DNA from: CAYZMS01 sp964479625
Lineage (GTDB): Bacteria > Bacteroidota > Bacteroidia > Chitinophagales > Saprospiraceae
Direction: 5' to 3'
DNA: 64,000 bases
Assembly: GCA_964479625.1 (NCBI GenBank)
Contig: CAYZMS010000002.1
Location: 124,001 to 188,000 of the forward strand
Shown here: positions 25,427 through 34,409 of the stretch, one piece after another
How the letters are laid out: each line of letters starts with the position of its first letter
Position numbering within the stretch: the first letter of the stretch is position 1
The notes under the pieces: generated by a model
Databases searched by the model: none
Seen by the model: only the letters and a program-made list of their open reading frames with translations
What the model was told of the DNA's origin: nothing
Translations under genes and position numbers: made by a program

Positions 25427-26560
25427 ATGAACATTCCATGGACATTAGCCGCCCTGCTGGCGCCTGTGAGCGTTAGCATGGCAACGAAAACCCCTATCCC
25501 TGAAGAAGAACAAACATCAAAAATCTCCGTCACTCATTCCTATACCTGGAACAGTCAGACGGAGCCTTTGGTGAAACATCGGGTTTCTGAATTGGACCTT
25601 CCCCTTCAGGTAGTGCCTGAAGTACTTACCATGAAACGCATAAAGCAGTATGTTACTGCTGGCAAGCCAGACATGGAACGAGTGATGGGGCGATCTCTGT
25701 TATTTTTCCCAATTTTCGAACACTATCTTGCTAAGTATGAACTGCCGGAGACTTTAAAGTACCTGGCTGTCATCGAATCCGGTCTGTATCCTGACATTCG
25801 CTCCGGAGCAGGTGCTGCTGGTTTATGGCAGTTAATGCCGGCTACTGCCCGCCATTACGGCTTAACGGTTAATAGTGTAGTTGATGAACGTTTGGACGTT
25901 CATAAATCAACGGAGGCCGCCGTACGTTTATTAAGGGACCTGCATCAGCAATTCGACGATTGGGGGGTAGTTTTGGCTGCCTACAACGGAGGCGGGGGGC
26001 GTCTGCGTCAGGCGATCCGCAATTCCGGTACTAAAAATTACTGGGCCATGCTGGATCACCTTCCAGTGGAAACCCGTCAATACGTGCCCGCTTATATTGC
26101 AGCAGCCTATACCTTTAATCACGCAGCGGATCACGGCCTGGCACCCGCCTTGGAACTTTTTCCCATGAGCGAGCTTCGGGTGATCAGCCTGAACAGAAAA
26201 GTCACTTTTTCCCAGATCAGCGCTATTACCGGAATGGAAATTACTGAGATCGAACGCCTTAATCCAGCATACCGTAAAGGATATGTGCCAGCAAGTAAAA
26301 AAGGACATTACCTTACTTTGCCGGCTCCAGCCATCAACCTACTACGAGAAAACCAGGAGTACTCTGCCCCTGCTCCGGATAATACTGTCCCTACTTCCTA
26401 TACTGTTTCCAGAGAAGATAGCCTGGAGCAAATTGCAGCAATGTTTGAACTGGACATCAATAGCATCAAACGCTGGAATGGATTGGTCACCGATCGTTTA
26501 GCTCCTAATCAGGACCTGGTGCTTCACCTCTCTCCGGACTATTTGCTCGCGCATGCCTAA
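25427..26560 (+). CDS. MltD-like membrane-bound lytic transglycosylase with LysM
   Basis: Cleaves the glycan strands of peptidoglycan, leaving 1,6-anhydromuramic ends. 377 residues: signal peptide, an SLT family 1 domain with catalytic Glu in LAVIESGLYPDIRSGAGAAG (about residue 119), LWQLMPATARHYGL, and AAYNGGGGRLRQAI. A first, weak LysM-like segment lies around 245-300, and a C-terminal LysM (about 320-370, SYTVSREDSLEQIAAMFEL) binds peptidoglycan. There is no lipobox, so it is probably periplasmic or inner-membrane associated. It is monocistronic, with a strong terminator. Confidence 0.92.
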   Translation: MNIPWTLAALLAPVSVSMATKTPIPEEEQTSKISVTHSYTWNSQTEPLVKHRVSELDLPLQVVPEVLTMKRIKQYVTAGKPDMERVMGRSLLFFPIFEHYLAKYELPETLKYLAVIESGLYPDIRSGAGAAGLWQLMPATARHYGLTVNSVVDERLDVHKSTEAAVRLLRDLHQQFDDWGVVLAAYNGGGGRLRQAIRNSGTKNYWAMLDHLPVETRQYVPAYIAAAYTFNHAADHGLAPALELFPMSELRVISLNRKVTFSQISAITGMEITEIERLNPAYRKGYVPASKKGHYLTLPAPAINLLRENQEYSAPAPDNTVPTSYTVSREDSLEQIAAMFELDINSIKRWNGLVTDRLAPNQDLVLHLSPDYLLAHA

Positions 26561-26591
26561 AAAAATTCATTGAAGGATACTCTATAGTTAG

Positions 26592-26624
26592 AAGAAGCCG
26601 CCCAAAGGGCAGCTTCTTTTTTTT
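26592..26624 (+). terminator. Terminator of the lytic transglycosylase
   Basis: AAGAAGC pairs with GCTTCTT, and inside them GCCC with GGGC, around an AAA loop with one mismatch; an eight-T run follows. Confidence 0.85.
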
Positions 26625-26679
26625 CGTTTCCTGCTAAGGCTTTTCATCCGCGTGTTTTACTTTTGGGGAAAACTACACT

Positions 26680-27504
26680 ATGTACGATCACCTCCAGCAA
26701 GCCTTAGAATATATTCGTACACAAACCACCACTCTCCCTGAAATTGGTATAATTCTCGGGACTGGTATTGGGGACCTGACTAGTCATATCGAAATCGAAA
26801 AGGAAATTCCTTATTCTGCAATACCGCACTTCCCCGTTTCCACTGTTAAAGGTCATGCAGGCAAACTGGTTTTCGGGAAGCTCTCCGGAAAACAGGTGGT
26901 TGCAATGTCCGGTCGATTTCATTACTACGAAGGTTACACTATGCAGGAGGTTACCTTCCCCGTTAGAATCATGGGTTTATTAAAAATCCGATTGCTGATT
27001 ATCAGCAATGCAGCTGGAAGTGTCAATCAACATATCTATGCAGGGGACCTGGTCTTTATTCGCGATCATATTAACCTGCAGCCTGAAAACCCACTCCGAG
27101 GTCCCAATGAGGAAAGACTTGGTCTGAGGTTTCCTGACATGCTCGAAACGTACAACCGCAACCTGAATCAAACCGCATTGGCAATTGCCCGGGATTTCCA
27201 TATCAGAGCACATGAAGGTGTTTATCTTGCATTGCCCGGCCCAAATCTAGAAACACCTGCAGAGTACAATTTCGCTCACCTGATTGGTGCCGATGTAGTT
27301 GGTATGTCCACTGTTCCCGAAGTAATTGTAGCCAGGCATATGAACCTGCCGGTTTTTGTGGCCTCAGTTGCTACTAACCGTTGCTATCCGATTCAGGACA
27401 TTCGTCCAACCACGGTGGATGACGTCATTGCGGTGGCTAAACAAGCTGAACCCAGGCTTAGTAAGGTGGTGAAGGCGATAATTAAATCTTATCCTTTTAG
27501 CTAA
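26680..27504 (+). CDS. punA: Purine nucleoside phosphorylase, trimeric type
   Basis: Phosphorolysis of inosine/guanosine in purine salvage. The 274 residues carry IGIILGTGIGDL (phosphate loop, about 22-33), HFPVSTVKGHAGKLVFG and GRFHYYEGYTMQEVTFPVR. The base-binding region includes YLALPGPNLETPAEYNFAHL and GADVVGMSTVPEVIVARH. These are the hallmarks of the low-molecular-mass homotrimeric PNP family. All key positions appear intact. It stands between a terminator and the TetR gene, with its own transcription unit. Confidence 0.95.
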   Translation: MYDHLQQALEYIRTQTTTLPEIGIILGTGIGDLTSHIEIEKEIPYSAIPHFPVSTVKGHAGKLVFGKLSGKQVVAMSGRFHYYEGYTMQEVTFPVRIMGLLKIRLLIISNAAGSVNQHIYAGDLVFIRDHINLQPENPLRGPNEERLGLRFPDMLETYNRNLNQTALAIARDFHIRAHEGVYLALPGPNLETPAEYNFAHLIGADVVGMSTVPEVIVARHMNLPVFVASVATNRCYPIQDIRPTTVDDVIAVAKQAEPRLSKVVKAIIKSYPFS

Positions 27505-27520
27505 ATTATTCAAATAAAAC

Positions 27521-27551
27521 TTGACAAAACCTTGTAAGATCAATAAATTGC
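27521..27551 (+). promoter_or_regulatory. Predicted promoter of the TetR/efflux operon
   Basis: TTG (27521-27523), exactly 20 bp, then TAAATTGC (27544-27551), one shifted base from TAnnTTTG. The start codon is 15 bp further on. No long inverted repeat that could be the TetR operator is obvious. Confidence 0.45.
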
Positions 27552-27566
27552 CCTAAAATTACCCAA

Positions 27567-28202
27567 ATGGATAACACCAATCCAAAGGAGACCAACCAAC
27601 GAATTTTGGCAGCAGCCAAAAAAGTTTTTTCCTCCAAAGGGTATGCGGGTGCCAGAATGCAAGAGATTGCAGATGAGGCTGGCATAAATAAGGGGCTGAT
27701 CAGCTATTACTCCTGGACGAAGGAAAAGTTATTCGATTCTATCTTTTCAGAGGCGATGGATACCTTTATGCAACACCTGAACCACACTATCAAAAGTGAT
27801 TTCCACCTTTTGAAAAAGCTCGACCTCATCGTGGATCAATATATCGACCTATTAATACAAAACCCTCATTTACCACAGTTTATCCTTGCAGAAATACATA
27901 GTCAACCGGATAAATTCCTGGCAAGGCTAAAAAACCGAGGTAGCTTTCCGGATGTCAATAGACTAATGGTTGAAATGCAAATGGCCACTCAGACAGGCCA
28001 AATCCGAAGGGTTGACCCCTTCCAGTTATTGCTGCATGTATTATCCCTCTGCGTTTTTCCTTTTGCCTCCCGTCCCTTGATTACGGGGATAGTCGGAATT
28101 GACAATACCACCTTCTTTTTATTAATGGAGCAAAGGAAAACGGCTGTGAAGGCCTTCTTGCATCAAGCACTTGATGTTAACCAAACGGATAAAACATCAT
28201 GA
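27567..28202 (+). CDS. TetR-family transcriptional regulator
   Basis: 211 residues with an N-terminal helix-turn-helix (about 12-60): ILAAAKKVFSSKGYAGARMQ, then EIADEAGINKGLISYYSWTKEKLF. The usual YYF(K/R) segment is altered to YYSW. The C-terminal ligand-binding domain is variable. The gene is first in the seven-gene efflux operon; its stop overlaps the TolC-type gene start (ATGA). By analogy with ybiH/cecR next to ybhGFSR in E. coli it probably represses the pump until an inducer binds. Confidence 0.92.
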   Translation: MDNTNPKETNQRILAAAKKVFSSKGYAGARMQEIADEAGINKGLISYYSWTKEKLFDSIFSEAMDTFMQHLNHTIKSDFHLLKKLDLIVDQYIDLLIQNPHLPQFILAEIHSQPDKFLARLKNRGSFPDVNRLMVEMQMATQTGQIRRVDPFQLLLHVLSLCVFPFASRPLITGIVGIDNTTFFLLMEQRKTAVKAFLHQALDVNQTDKTS

Positions 28203-29467
28203 AGATATTCCCTTTATTGTTATTATTTGCTTTCTCTGCCCCATGGGTTTTCGCTCAGGGCGATAGCCTAAGTCTGGAATTTTGCCAGGAAAGAACCAAA
28301 ATGACCGATCCCACCCAGGATCAAAAAGCCTTACTTGCAGCCGACTATCTGCTTCAAGTAGAACAACTGGACCTGAGTCGTAATCCCGGGCTACTATGGA
28401 ATGCAAGAGCCTCTTATCAGTCGGATGTTTTCACTTTGCCTTTTGAAAACCCTTTGATCGAAATCCCCGAAATCCCGAAGGAAAATTTTCAAACCAGCCT
28501 GGAAGCCAATTGGACCATCTGGGACGGCGGTGTCAAACAGGCACGCTCAGACCTGGCTCAACGAAAATTAGCCCAACAACAGCAGGAAATAGAAACCCAG
28601 CTCTACCGACTGGAGCAACGCGTAAATGAGTTATTCTTTGGAATAGCTCTTAGCCGCCAACAACGCCTAATTCTCGAAACGACCAGGGAAGATATCAGCA
28701 CCCGAATTAAAACCCTGGAAGCAGCCACCCGTATCGGGGTCTTGCTTCCCAGTGAAGTCAAACGCCTAAAAATCCGCCTTCTGGAACTAGAGTCTACGAT
28801 AGAAGAAGCAAAAGAAAGGGAGTCCTATGCCCTGCTAACGCTGGCCGGATTGATGGATACTATTCTTCCTCCGAACCAACCATTAAAACTTCCCAAGGAA
28901 GTAGTAGACTTAAACCAGCGTCCGGTTTCCAGACCAGAACTGGAACAGTTTACCCTTAACAAAGAAGTGTTACTTAGTCAGGATGAGCTTATCACTGCCG
29001 GCAGGCAGCCTAAAATTGGCCTTTTTGCCCAGGCCGGCTTTGGTTACCCTAACCCCCTTAATGTTTTCGACACCGATCTTAGCCCCTTTGCCCTTGGAGG
29101 AATACAGGCGAGCTGGTTTATCACAGATTGGGGAGCAAGCAAACGGCAACGAGAACAACTCAACGCACAGGCTCAAATGATCGCCAAACAAGAAGAAGTG
29201 TTCTTAAGGAATATTGACCTGCAAGAAGCTGAGTACGAGGGTAAACAGAACATCCTTAGAGAACAGATCGAACGTCAAAAGGAGATTTTGACCCTACAGG
29301 ACACCATCCTGGAGGAAAGTAAGGTTCGTCTCGACCAAGGTGTTATCACGGCCACAGACTACCTTGGCGACCTGAATACCCGGCTACAAACAGCGCTTCA
29401 GTTAGAAGTTCTGCGCATCCAGATCCTACAGGAACAGGCCCGCTATCGAACTATACTCGGCTTATAA
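28199..29467 (+). CDS. TolC-family outer-membrane efflux protein
   Basis: 422 residues, signal peptide ending VFAQ (about 20). It has two long helical repeats with TolC-type motifs: SLEANWTIWDGGVKQARSDL (about 98-117), QLYRLEQRVNELFFGIALSR, GGIQASWFITDWGASKRQRE (about 299) and VRLDQGVITATDYLGDLNTR near the C-terminus. It forms the outer-membrane and periplasmic channel of the pump. It overlaps the TetR gene by 4 bp and precedes the adaptor by 10 bp, so the genes are translationally linked. Confidence 0.93.
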   Translation: MKIFPLLLLFAFSAPWVFAQGDSLSLEFCQERTKMTDPTQDQKALLAADYLLQVEQLDLSRNPGLLWNARASYQSDVFTLPFENPLIEIPEIPKENFQTSLEANWTIWDGGVKQARSDLAQRKLAQQQQEIETQLYRLEQRVNELFFGIALSRQQRLILETTREDISTRIKTLEAATRIGVLLPSEVKRLKIRLLELESTIEEAKERESYALLTLAGLMDTILPPNQPLKLPKEVVDLNQRPVSRPELEQFTLNKEVLLSQDELITAGRQPKIGLFAQAGFGYPNPLNVFDTDLSPFALGGIQASWFITDWGASKRQREQLNAQAQMIAKQEEVFLRNIDLQEAEYEGKQNILREQIERQKEILTLQDTILEESKVRLDQGVITATDYLGDLNTRLQTALQLEVLRIQILQEQARYRTILGL

Positions 29468-29477
29468 ATCCACCAAT

Positions 29478-30404
29478 ATGAACAAACAAATCCTACTCGT
29501 TTTAAGCTGCTTTCTTTTCCTACTTGGATGTCAATCAGAAGGAGCATTAGCTGATGCCTACGGCAATTTCGAAGCCAGGGAGGTGATGATCAGCCCTCAG
29601 ATAGGTGGCCCTTTCCTCTTCCTGAATATTCAGGAGGGCCAGCGGCTAGAGGAAAATCAGCTCGTAGGCTTGGTAGATACCATTCCTTTACATTTGCAGG
29701 CTGCTCAAATCCGAGCGAAAATGCGGGCAATTCGACAAAAAACTGCTCAATCACAACCTCAGATCGACATCCTGCTTTCTCAAAAAGCCAACCTTGAACG
29801 AGAACAAGTCCGCCTCAAAAAACTATTAGAAGAAGAAGCCGCCCCCTCCAAACAACTAGACGACATCAATGGCCAGATTGAGGTCATTCAAAAACAGATT
29901 ATTTCCACCAGAGACCAGATCCAAACCGCAAACCGATCCATCCTCTCCGAACTGGAACCTATGGAAGCGCAGTTACAGATCATCGAAGACCAAATAAAAC
30001 GGTGCAGGATCATAAACCCGACAACTGGCGTAGTATTGCAACAACTGGCAGAACCGGAAGAAATGGCCGCTCCCGGTAAACCCTTATACAAGCTGGCCGA
30101 CCTGGATCGTATGATCCTCCGGGCATACGTATCCGGTGCACATTTGCCCTACCTTGAAATAGGTCAGGAGGTTACCGTATATGTGGATGAGTCCAAGAAT
30201 TCCAATCGAAGGCATACCGGTATTGTGCGATGGGTCGCTGAGGAAGCTGAGTTTACACCAAAAATTGTTCAGACAAAAGAAGAACGGACCAACCTGGTGT
30301 ATGCAGTAAAAGTAGAAGTTCCGAACGATGGAAGTATAAAGATTGGAATGCCAGGAGAACTGGAATTCCTGCCAGATTCGATCCTTATGTCCCAAAACCG
30401 ATAA
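29478..30404 (+). CDS. Periplasmic adaptor lipoprotein (HlyD/YbhG-like)
   Basis: 308 residues. A lipoprotein signal MNKQILLVLSCFLFLLGC gives lipidated Cys at about residue 18. Then come the biotinyl-lipoyl half (REVMISPQIGGPFLFLNIQE), a long hairpin coiled coil (about 75-170), CRIINPTTGVVLQQLAEPEE (second lipoyl half), and beta-barrel segments with LPYLEIGQEVTVYVDESK. It bridges the ABC-2 permeases and the TolC channel. E. coli YbhG has a cleaved signal rather than a lipobox, so anchoring differs. Confidence 0.92.
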   Translation: MNKQILLVLSCFLFLLGCQSEGALADAYGNFEAREVMISPQIGGPFLFLNIQEGQRLEENQLVGLVDTIPLHLQAAQIRAKMRAIRQKTAQSQPQIDILLSQKANLEREQVRLKKLLEEEAAPSKQLDDINGQIEVIQKQIISTRDQIQTANRSILSELEPMEAQLQIIEDQIKRCRIINPTTGVVLQQLAEPEEMAAPGKPLYKLADLDRMILRAYVSGAHLPYLEIGQEVTVYVDESKNSNRRHTGIVRWVAEEAEFTPKIVQTKEERTNLVYAVKVEVPNDGSIKIGMPGELEFLPDSILMSQNR

Positions 30405-30406
30405 CA

Positions 30407-31327
30407 ATGCCTCCTGCCATTTACATTAAGCAATTGAGCAAAAGTTATGAGGATTCGAAAGCGCTGGAGGATATCAACCTTAGCGTTAAAGCCGGGGAGC
30501 TCTTTGGGTTGATCGGCCCGGATGGAGCCGGCAAAACCAGCCTCATCCGCATTTTGACCACCCTTCTGCTTGCTGATTCCGGAGAAGCCAAGGTCCTTGG
30601 CTTTGGGGTGGAAGAAGGGCTGCGTCAAATCCGTAAGCGCGTAGGGTATATGCCCGGGCGATTTTCTCTTTACCAGGACCTTTCTGTGGAGGAAAACCTT
30701 CGATTTTTCGCTTCGATTTTTGGAACTACAGTAGAGGACAATTACGATATCATCCGGGATATCTATCAGCAAATTGAACCTTTCCGGACCCGCCGTGCTG
30801 GGAAGTTATCCGGGGGAATGAAGCAGAAACTGGCCCTTTCCTGTGCCCTGGTACATCGGCCCGAGCTTTTGTTTTTAGACGAACCAACCACCGGGGTAGA
30901 TCCTGTATCCCGCCAGGAGTTCTGGGAAATTCTAAAAAGGTTGCAGGAAAAAAATATTACCATTTTTGTTTCTACACCCTATATGGATGAAGCCCGCCTT
31001 TGTGACAGGGTAGCGCTGATACAACACGGTCGCCTGCTCGCCATAGATACCCCCCCAAATATCGTACAACTTTTTCCTTATGTCCTTTGGCGAATTGGGG
31101 GTAAAGATCAATATCGACTATTGCTCTGGCTAAGGGAGCAGCAATGGGTCCATTCTGTTTTTCCTTTTGGAGAATCGCTTCATTTGGCTACTCAAAAGGA
31201 CACACCGGAAAGTCTTCTCCTGGAGTATCTGGAGCGTTCGGCCTTTGCTAATGTACAGGTAGACAGGATCACACCCTCTATCGAAGATTGTTTTATGGAG
31301 GCGATGGGCGCTACCCAAAAAACCTAA
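30407..31327 (+). CDS. ABC transporter ATPase 1 of the efflux pump (YbhF N-half-like)
   Basis: 306 residues. Walker A GPDGAGKT (37-44), a canonical signature KLSGGMKQK (about 132-140) and Walker B LLFLDEPTTGVDP. The H-loop reads STPYMDEA, so the switch histidine is replaced by Pro (about residue 190). A C-terminal segment of about 80 residues follows. E. coli YbhF is one protein with two ATPase halves; here they are separate genes. This subunit supplies the good signature but a poor H-loop. Confidence 0.93.
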   Translation: MPPAIYIKQLSKSYEDSKALEDINLSVKAGELFGLIGPDGAGKTSLIRILTTLLLADSGEAKVLGFGVEEGLRQIRKRVGYMPGRFSLYQDLSVEENLRFFASIFGTTVEDNYDIIRDIYQQIEPFRTRRAGKLSGGMKQKLALSCALVHRPELLFLDEPTTGVDPVSRQEFWEILKRLQEKNITIFVSTPYMDEARLCDRVALIQHGRLLAIDTPPNIVQLFPYVLWRIGGKDQYRLLLWLREQQWVHSVFPFGESLHLATQKDTPESLLLEYLERSAFANVQVDRITPSIEDCFMEAMGATQKT

Positions 31328-31331
31328 GAAA

Positions 31332-32057
31332 ATGGTTATAGAAGTAAACCAACTCACCAAAAAGTTCGGAGGCTTCACGGCCGTGGATCACATCTCTTTC
31401 GGTGTCAAACCCGGTGAAATATTCGGTTTTCTGGGAGCCAATGGCGCTGGAAAAACTACTGCAATGCGCATGCTCATCGGATTATCAAAGCCTACCTCAG
31501 GGGAAGCCCGGGTAGCCGGCTTTGACGTTTACCAGGACCCGGAACAGATCAAAAAAAGGATTGGCTATATGAGCCAGCGCTTTTCTTTATACGAAGACCT
31601 AACCGTAAGGGAGAACATCCAATTCTACGCGGGTATCTATGGCCTTTCCTTTAAAGCTATCCGAAGCAAAACCCGCCAACTTATTGAAGAACTAGGGCTT
31701 GCCGAAGTAGCTGATAAGTTGGTGCGTTCCCTCCCCTTGGGATGGAAGCAAAAGCTGGCTTTCTCGACCGCAATAATTCACGATCCGGAAATCGTTTTTC
31801 TGGACGAACCCACCGGTGGAGTAGATCCCATTACCCGCCGACAGTTCTGGGAAATGATCTATGAAGCCGCTGCAAGAGGAGTTACCATTTTCGTTACAAC
31901 GCATTATATGGATGAAGCTGAATATTGCGATCGCATCAGTATGATGGTCGAGGGAAGGATACAAGCTCTTGGGGCTCCGTTCAATTTGAAGCAGGAATAT
32001 CAGGTCCCTGACATGAATGCTCTTTTTTTAAAAATGGCAAGAGAACAAAACAACTAA
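31332..32057 (+). CDS. ABC transporter ATPase 2 of the efflux pump (YbhF C-half-like)
   Basis: 241 residues, 4 bp after ATPase 1. Walker A GANGAGKT (35-42), Walker B IVFLDEPTGGVDP and an intact H-loop TTHYMDEAE (about 190). The signature motif is changed from LSGGQ to LPLGWKQ (about 134-140). In a heterodimer its Walker and H-loop residues would face the canonical signature of ATPase 1, giving one competent and one degenerate ATP site. Confidence 0.93.
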   Translation: MVIEVNQLTKKFGGFTAVDHISFGVKPGEIFGFLGANGAGKTTAMRMLIGLSKPTSGEARVAGFDVYQDPEQIKKRIGYMSQRFSLYEDLTVRENIQFYAGIYGLSFKAIRSKTRQLIEELGLAEVADKLVRSLPLGWKQKLAFSTAIIHDPEIVFLDEPTGGVDPITRRQFWEMIYEAAARGVTIFVTTHYMDEAEYCDRISMMVEGRIQALGAPFNLKQEYQVPDMNALFLKMAREQNN

Positions 32058-32066
32058 GCCCAAATA

Positions 32067-33173
32067 ATGAGGCAATTAGGAAATATAATTCGAAAAGAGA
32101 TCTGGCACATTCTGCGTGACAAACGCACGCTGCTCATCCTTTTTGGGTTGCCGATGATCCAGATCCTGTTATTTGGTTTTGCCATTACCAATGAAATTCG
32201 AAATGCAAAAATTGCAGTTTTGGATCAGGCTAAGGACGAAGCCAGCTTTGAGATTATCGACCGCTTGATGGCATCCGGCTATTTTTCTCTAAAGAAGAAG
32301 GTGAATTCCAGGGAGGAGATCGTTCGACTTTTTCGAAAGGGCCAGATAAAGCTGGGGGTTATTTTTTCGCCCGCTATGGGTGAAGCTTTTTCAAGACAGG
32401 AGGGGGGCCAGGTTCAGCTCATTGCAGATGCCACAGACCCAAATACCGCCACCACCCTGGTCAACTATGCCTCGGCAATTATCAATGACTATCAGCAGGA
32501 GCAGGGTAATGCAGCACAACCCTTGGCCATCAATACAGAGATCCGGATGCTTTACAACCCTCAGCTTGAAAGCGTTCATATGTTCGTTCCCGGAGTTATG
32601 ACCATTATTTTGATGTTGGTCAGTGCCATGATGACTTCCATTGCCCTGACTCGGGAAAAAGAACTTGGCACCATGGAAGTATTATTGGTTTCCCCCTTAC
32701 GTCCGTTCTTTATCATTCTGGGAAAGGTTATTCCCTATGTTCTACTTTCCATGATTAATACGATCCTGATTTTGGCCCTTTCTGTTTCTGTTTTCTCTAT
32801 GCCGATACGGGGAAATCTGCTCCTTTTAATAGTGGAAAGCTTGCTATTTGTTTTGACGGCTTTAGCCTTGGGCATTCTAATCTCTACCAGAACAAATAGT
32901 CAACAGGTGGCAATGATGATTTCACTAATGGCCCTAATGCTACCTACTATTTTGTTATCGGGTTTTATATTCCCAGTTGAATCCATGCCTCTCTTCTTAC
33001 AGGTCCTAAGTAATGTCATTCCAGCCAAGTGGTTCATTCTCATTATCAAGGATATTATGTTAAAGGGCCTTGGATTCGGCTACGTGTGGAAGGAGACCAT
33101 GATCCTGGCCGGTATGTTCGTTTTATTAATGGTCGCCGGTATTCGAAACTTTAACATTCGACTGTCTTCATGA
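32067..33173 (+). CDS. ABC-2 permease 1 of the efflux pump (YbhS-like)
   Basis: 368 residues with the ABC-2 layout: a first membrane helix (about 22-45, LLILFGLPMIQILLFGFAIT), a large extracytoplasmic domain (about 46-170), and five C-terminal membrane helices. The conserved loop TREKELGTMEVLLVSPLRP lies about 196-214. It pairs with the next permease. It follows ATPase 2 by 9 bp and overlaps the next gene by 4 bp. Confidence 0.92.
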   Translation: MRQLGNIIRKEIWHILRDKRTLLILFGLPMIQILLFGFAITNEIRNAKIAVLDQAKDEASFEIIDRLMASGYFSLKKKVNSREEIVRLFRKGQIKLGVIFSPAMGEAFSRQEGGQVQLIADATDPNTATTLVNYASAIINDYQQEQGNAAQPLAINTEIRMLYNPQLESVHMFVPGVMTIILMLVSAMMTSIALTREKELGTMEVLLVSPLRPFFIILGKVIPYVLLSMINTILILALSVSVFSMPIRGNLLLLIVESLLFVLTALALGILISTRTNSQQVAMMISLMALMLPTILLSGFIFPVESMPLFLQVLSNVIPAKWFILIIKDIMLKGLGFGYVWKETMILAGMFVLLMVAGIRNFNIRLSS

Positions 33174-34279
33174 AAACCATCCTCTTTTTACTGCGCAAAG
33201 AGTTTTTGCAAATATTCAGGAACAGGGTAATTACCGCACTGATCTTTATTATGCCGGTAATTCAACTACTGATCCTCGCCAATGCCGCAGACTATGAGGT
33301 GAAAAACGTCAACCTTCACATAGTTGATAAGGACCAAAGCGTAGTATCCAGACAGCTGATCAGTCATTTTGCCGCTTCAAAAAACTTCCTGTTGGTCAGG
33401 CAATCCTCCTCAACAGAACAGGGGTGGCGTGACATCCAGAGCAGGCAAGCAGATCTGGTGTTGGAGATCCCTCCGGATTTCGGAAGGAATCTCTACCGGT
33501 ACAGCAAAGCGGGCTTGCACCTGAACATTGATGCTATTAATGGAGTAAAGGCAGGTCTGGCAAACAGTTATGCCCAGGCAATTATCCTGCACTTTAACCG
33601 GGAATTACGCCGGGAATGGCTTGGGGTTACTCCCCGTACCCCTCTGGAGATCACCTATAGCAACTGGTTTAACCCGACTTTGGAATACAGTAATTTTATG
33701 GTCCCGGGTATTCTTGTTTTGTTAGTAACCCTGGTGGGTATGTTTTTGTCGGGTATGAATATAGTACGGGAAAAGGAAATGGGCACCATCGAACAGATCA
33801 ACGTGACCCCCATTCGAAAATACCAATTTATCATTGGGAAGTTACTGCCGTTCTGGATCATTGCCATGGTGGAACTGGCCATTGGATTGATCGTAGGCTG
33901 GCTGGTCTTCTCCATTCCATTTGAAGGGAGCTTACTGGTGGTGTTTAGCTTTGCAGCTATTTATTTACTGGTGGTTTTGGGGATGGGGTTACTGGTATCA
34001 ACCCTAACCGATACCCAACAACAGGCCATGTTCATTAGCTGGTTTTTCCTCATTATTTTTATTTTAATGAGTGGCTTGTTTACCCCAATTGAAAGTATGC
34101 CCGACTGGGCCCAAAAAATCACCTGGTTCAATCCAGTTGCTTATTTTGTCGAACTGATGCGCTTGGTGCTCCTGAAGGGAAGTAGCTGGGAGGATATCCG
34201 CCCGCACCTTTCAGCTATGGTGCTGTTTGCCCTGGCTGTAAACGGATTAGCCGTCTGGAATTACCGAAAAACCAACTAA
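33170..34279 (+). CDS. ABC-2 permease 2 of the efflux pump (YbhR-like)
   Basis: 369 residues with the same layout as permease 1: N-terminal helix (about 18-38), an extracytoplasmic domain, the loop VREKEMGTIEQINVTPIRKY (about 198-217) and five C-terminal helices ending near AVNGLAVWNYRKTN. It is the last gene of the operon; a strong hairpin starts 14 bp after the stop. The substrate of this family is not certain; E. coli YbhFSR has been linked to drug and cation export. Confidence 0.92.
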   Translation: MKTILFLLRKEFLQIFRNRVITALIFIMPVIQLLILANAADYEVKNVNLHIVDKDQSVVSRQLISHFAASKNFLLVRQSSSTEQGWRDIQSRQADLVLEIPPDFGRNLYRYSKAGLHLNIDAINGVKAGLANSYAQAIILHFNRELRREWLGVTPRTPLEITYSNWFNPTLEYSNFMVPGILVLLVTLVGMFLSGMNIVREKEMGTIEQINVTPIRKYQFIIGKLLPFWIIAMVELAIGLIVGWLVFSIPFEGSLLVVFSFAAIYLLVVLGMGLLVSTLTDTQQQAMFISWFFLIIFILMSGLFTPIESMPDWAQKITWFNPVAYFVELMRLVLLKGSSWEDIRPHLSAMVLFALAVNGLAVWNYRKTN

Positions 34280-34292
34280 TGCTAAAAAAAAG

Positions 34293-34322
34293 TGTCCCGA
34301 ATCGGTGCACCGCTTCGGGACA
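34293..34322. terminator. Terminator after the efflux operon
   Basis: TGTCCCGAA pairs with TTCGGGACA, enclosing a further CGGTG/CACCG stem. An A-run precedes it, so on the minus strand it is followed by a T-run; it probably also stops transcription from the CBS gene. Confidence 0.75.
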
Positions 34323-34409
34323 GCCCGATTCCTTACAACTAGGTCAAGCTTGCAAATGGGAGTCTTTTCAAAAGATTGTGATTTTCAAGCTTTGAAAAGG
34401 TTACTTTTG

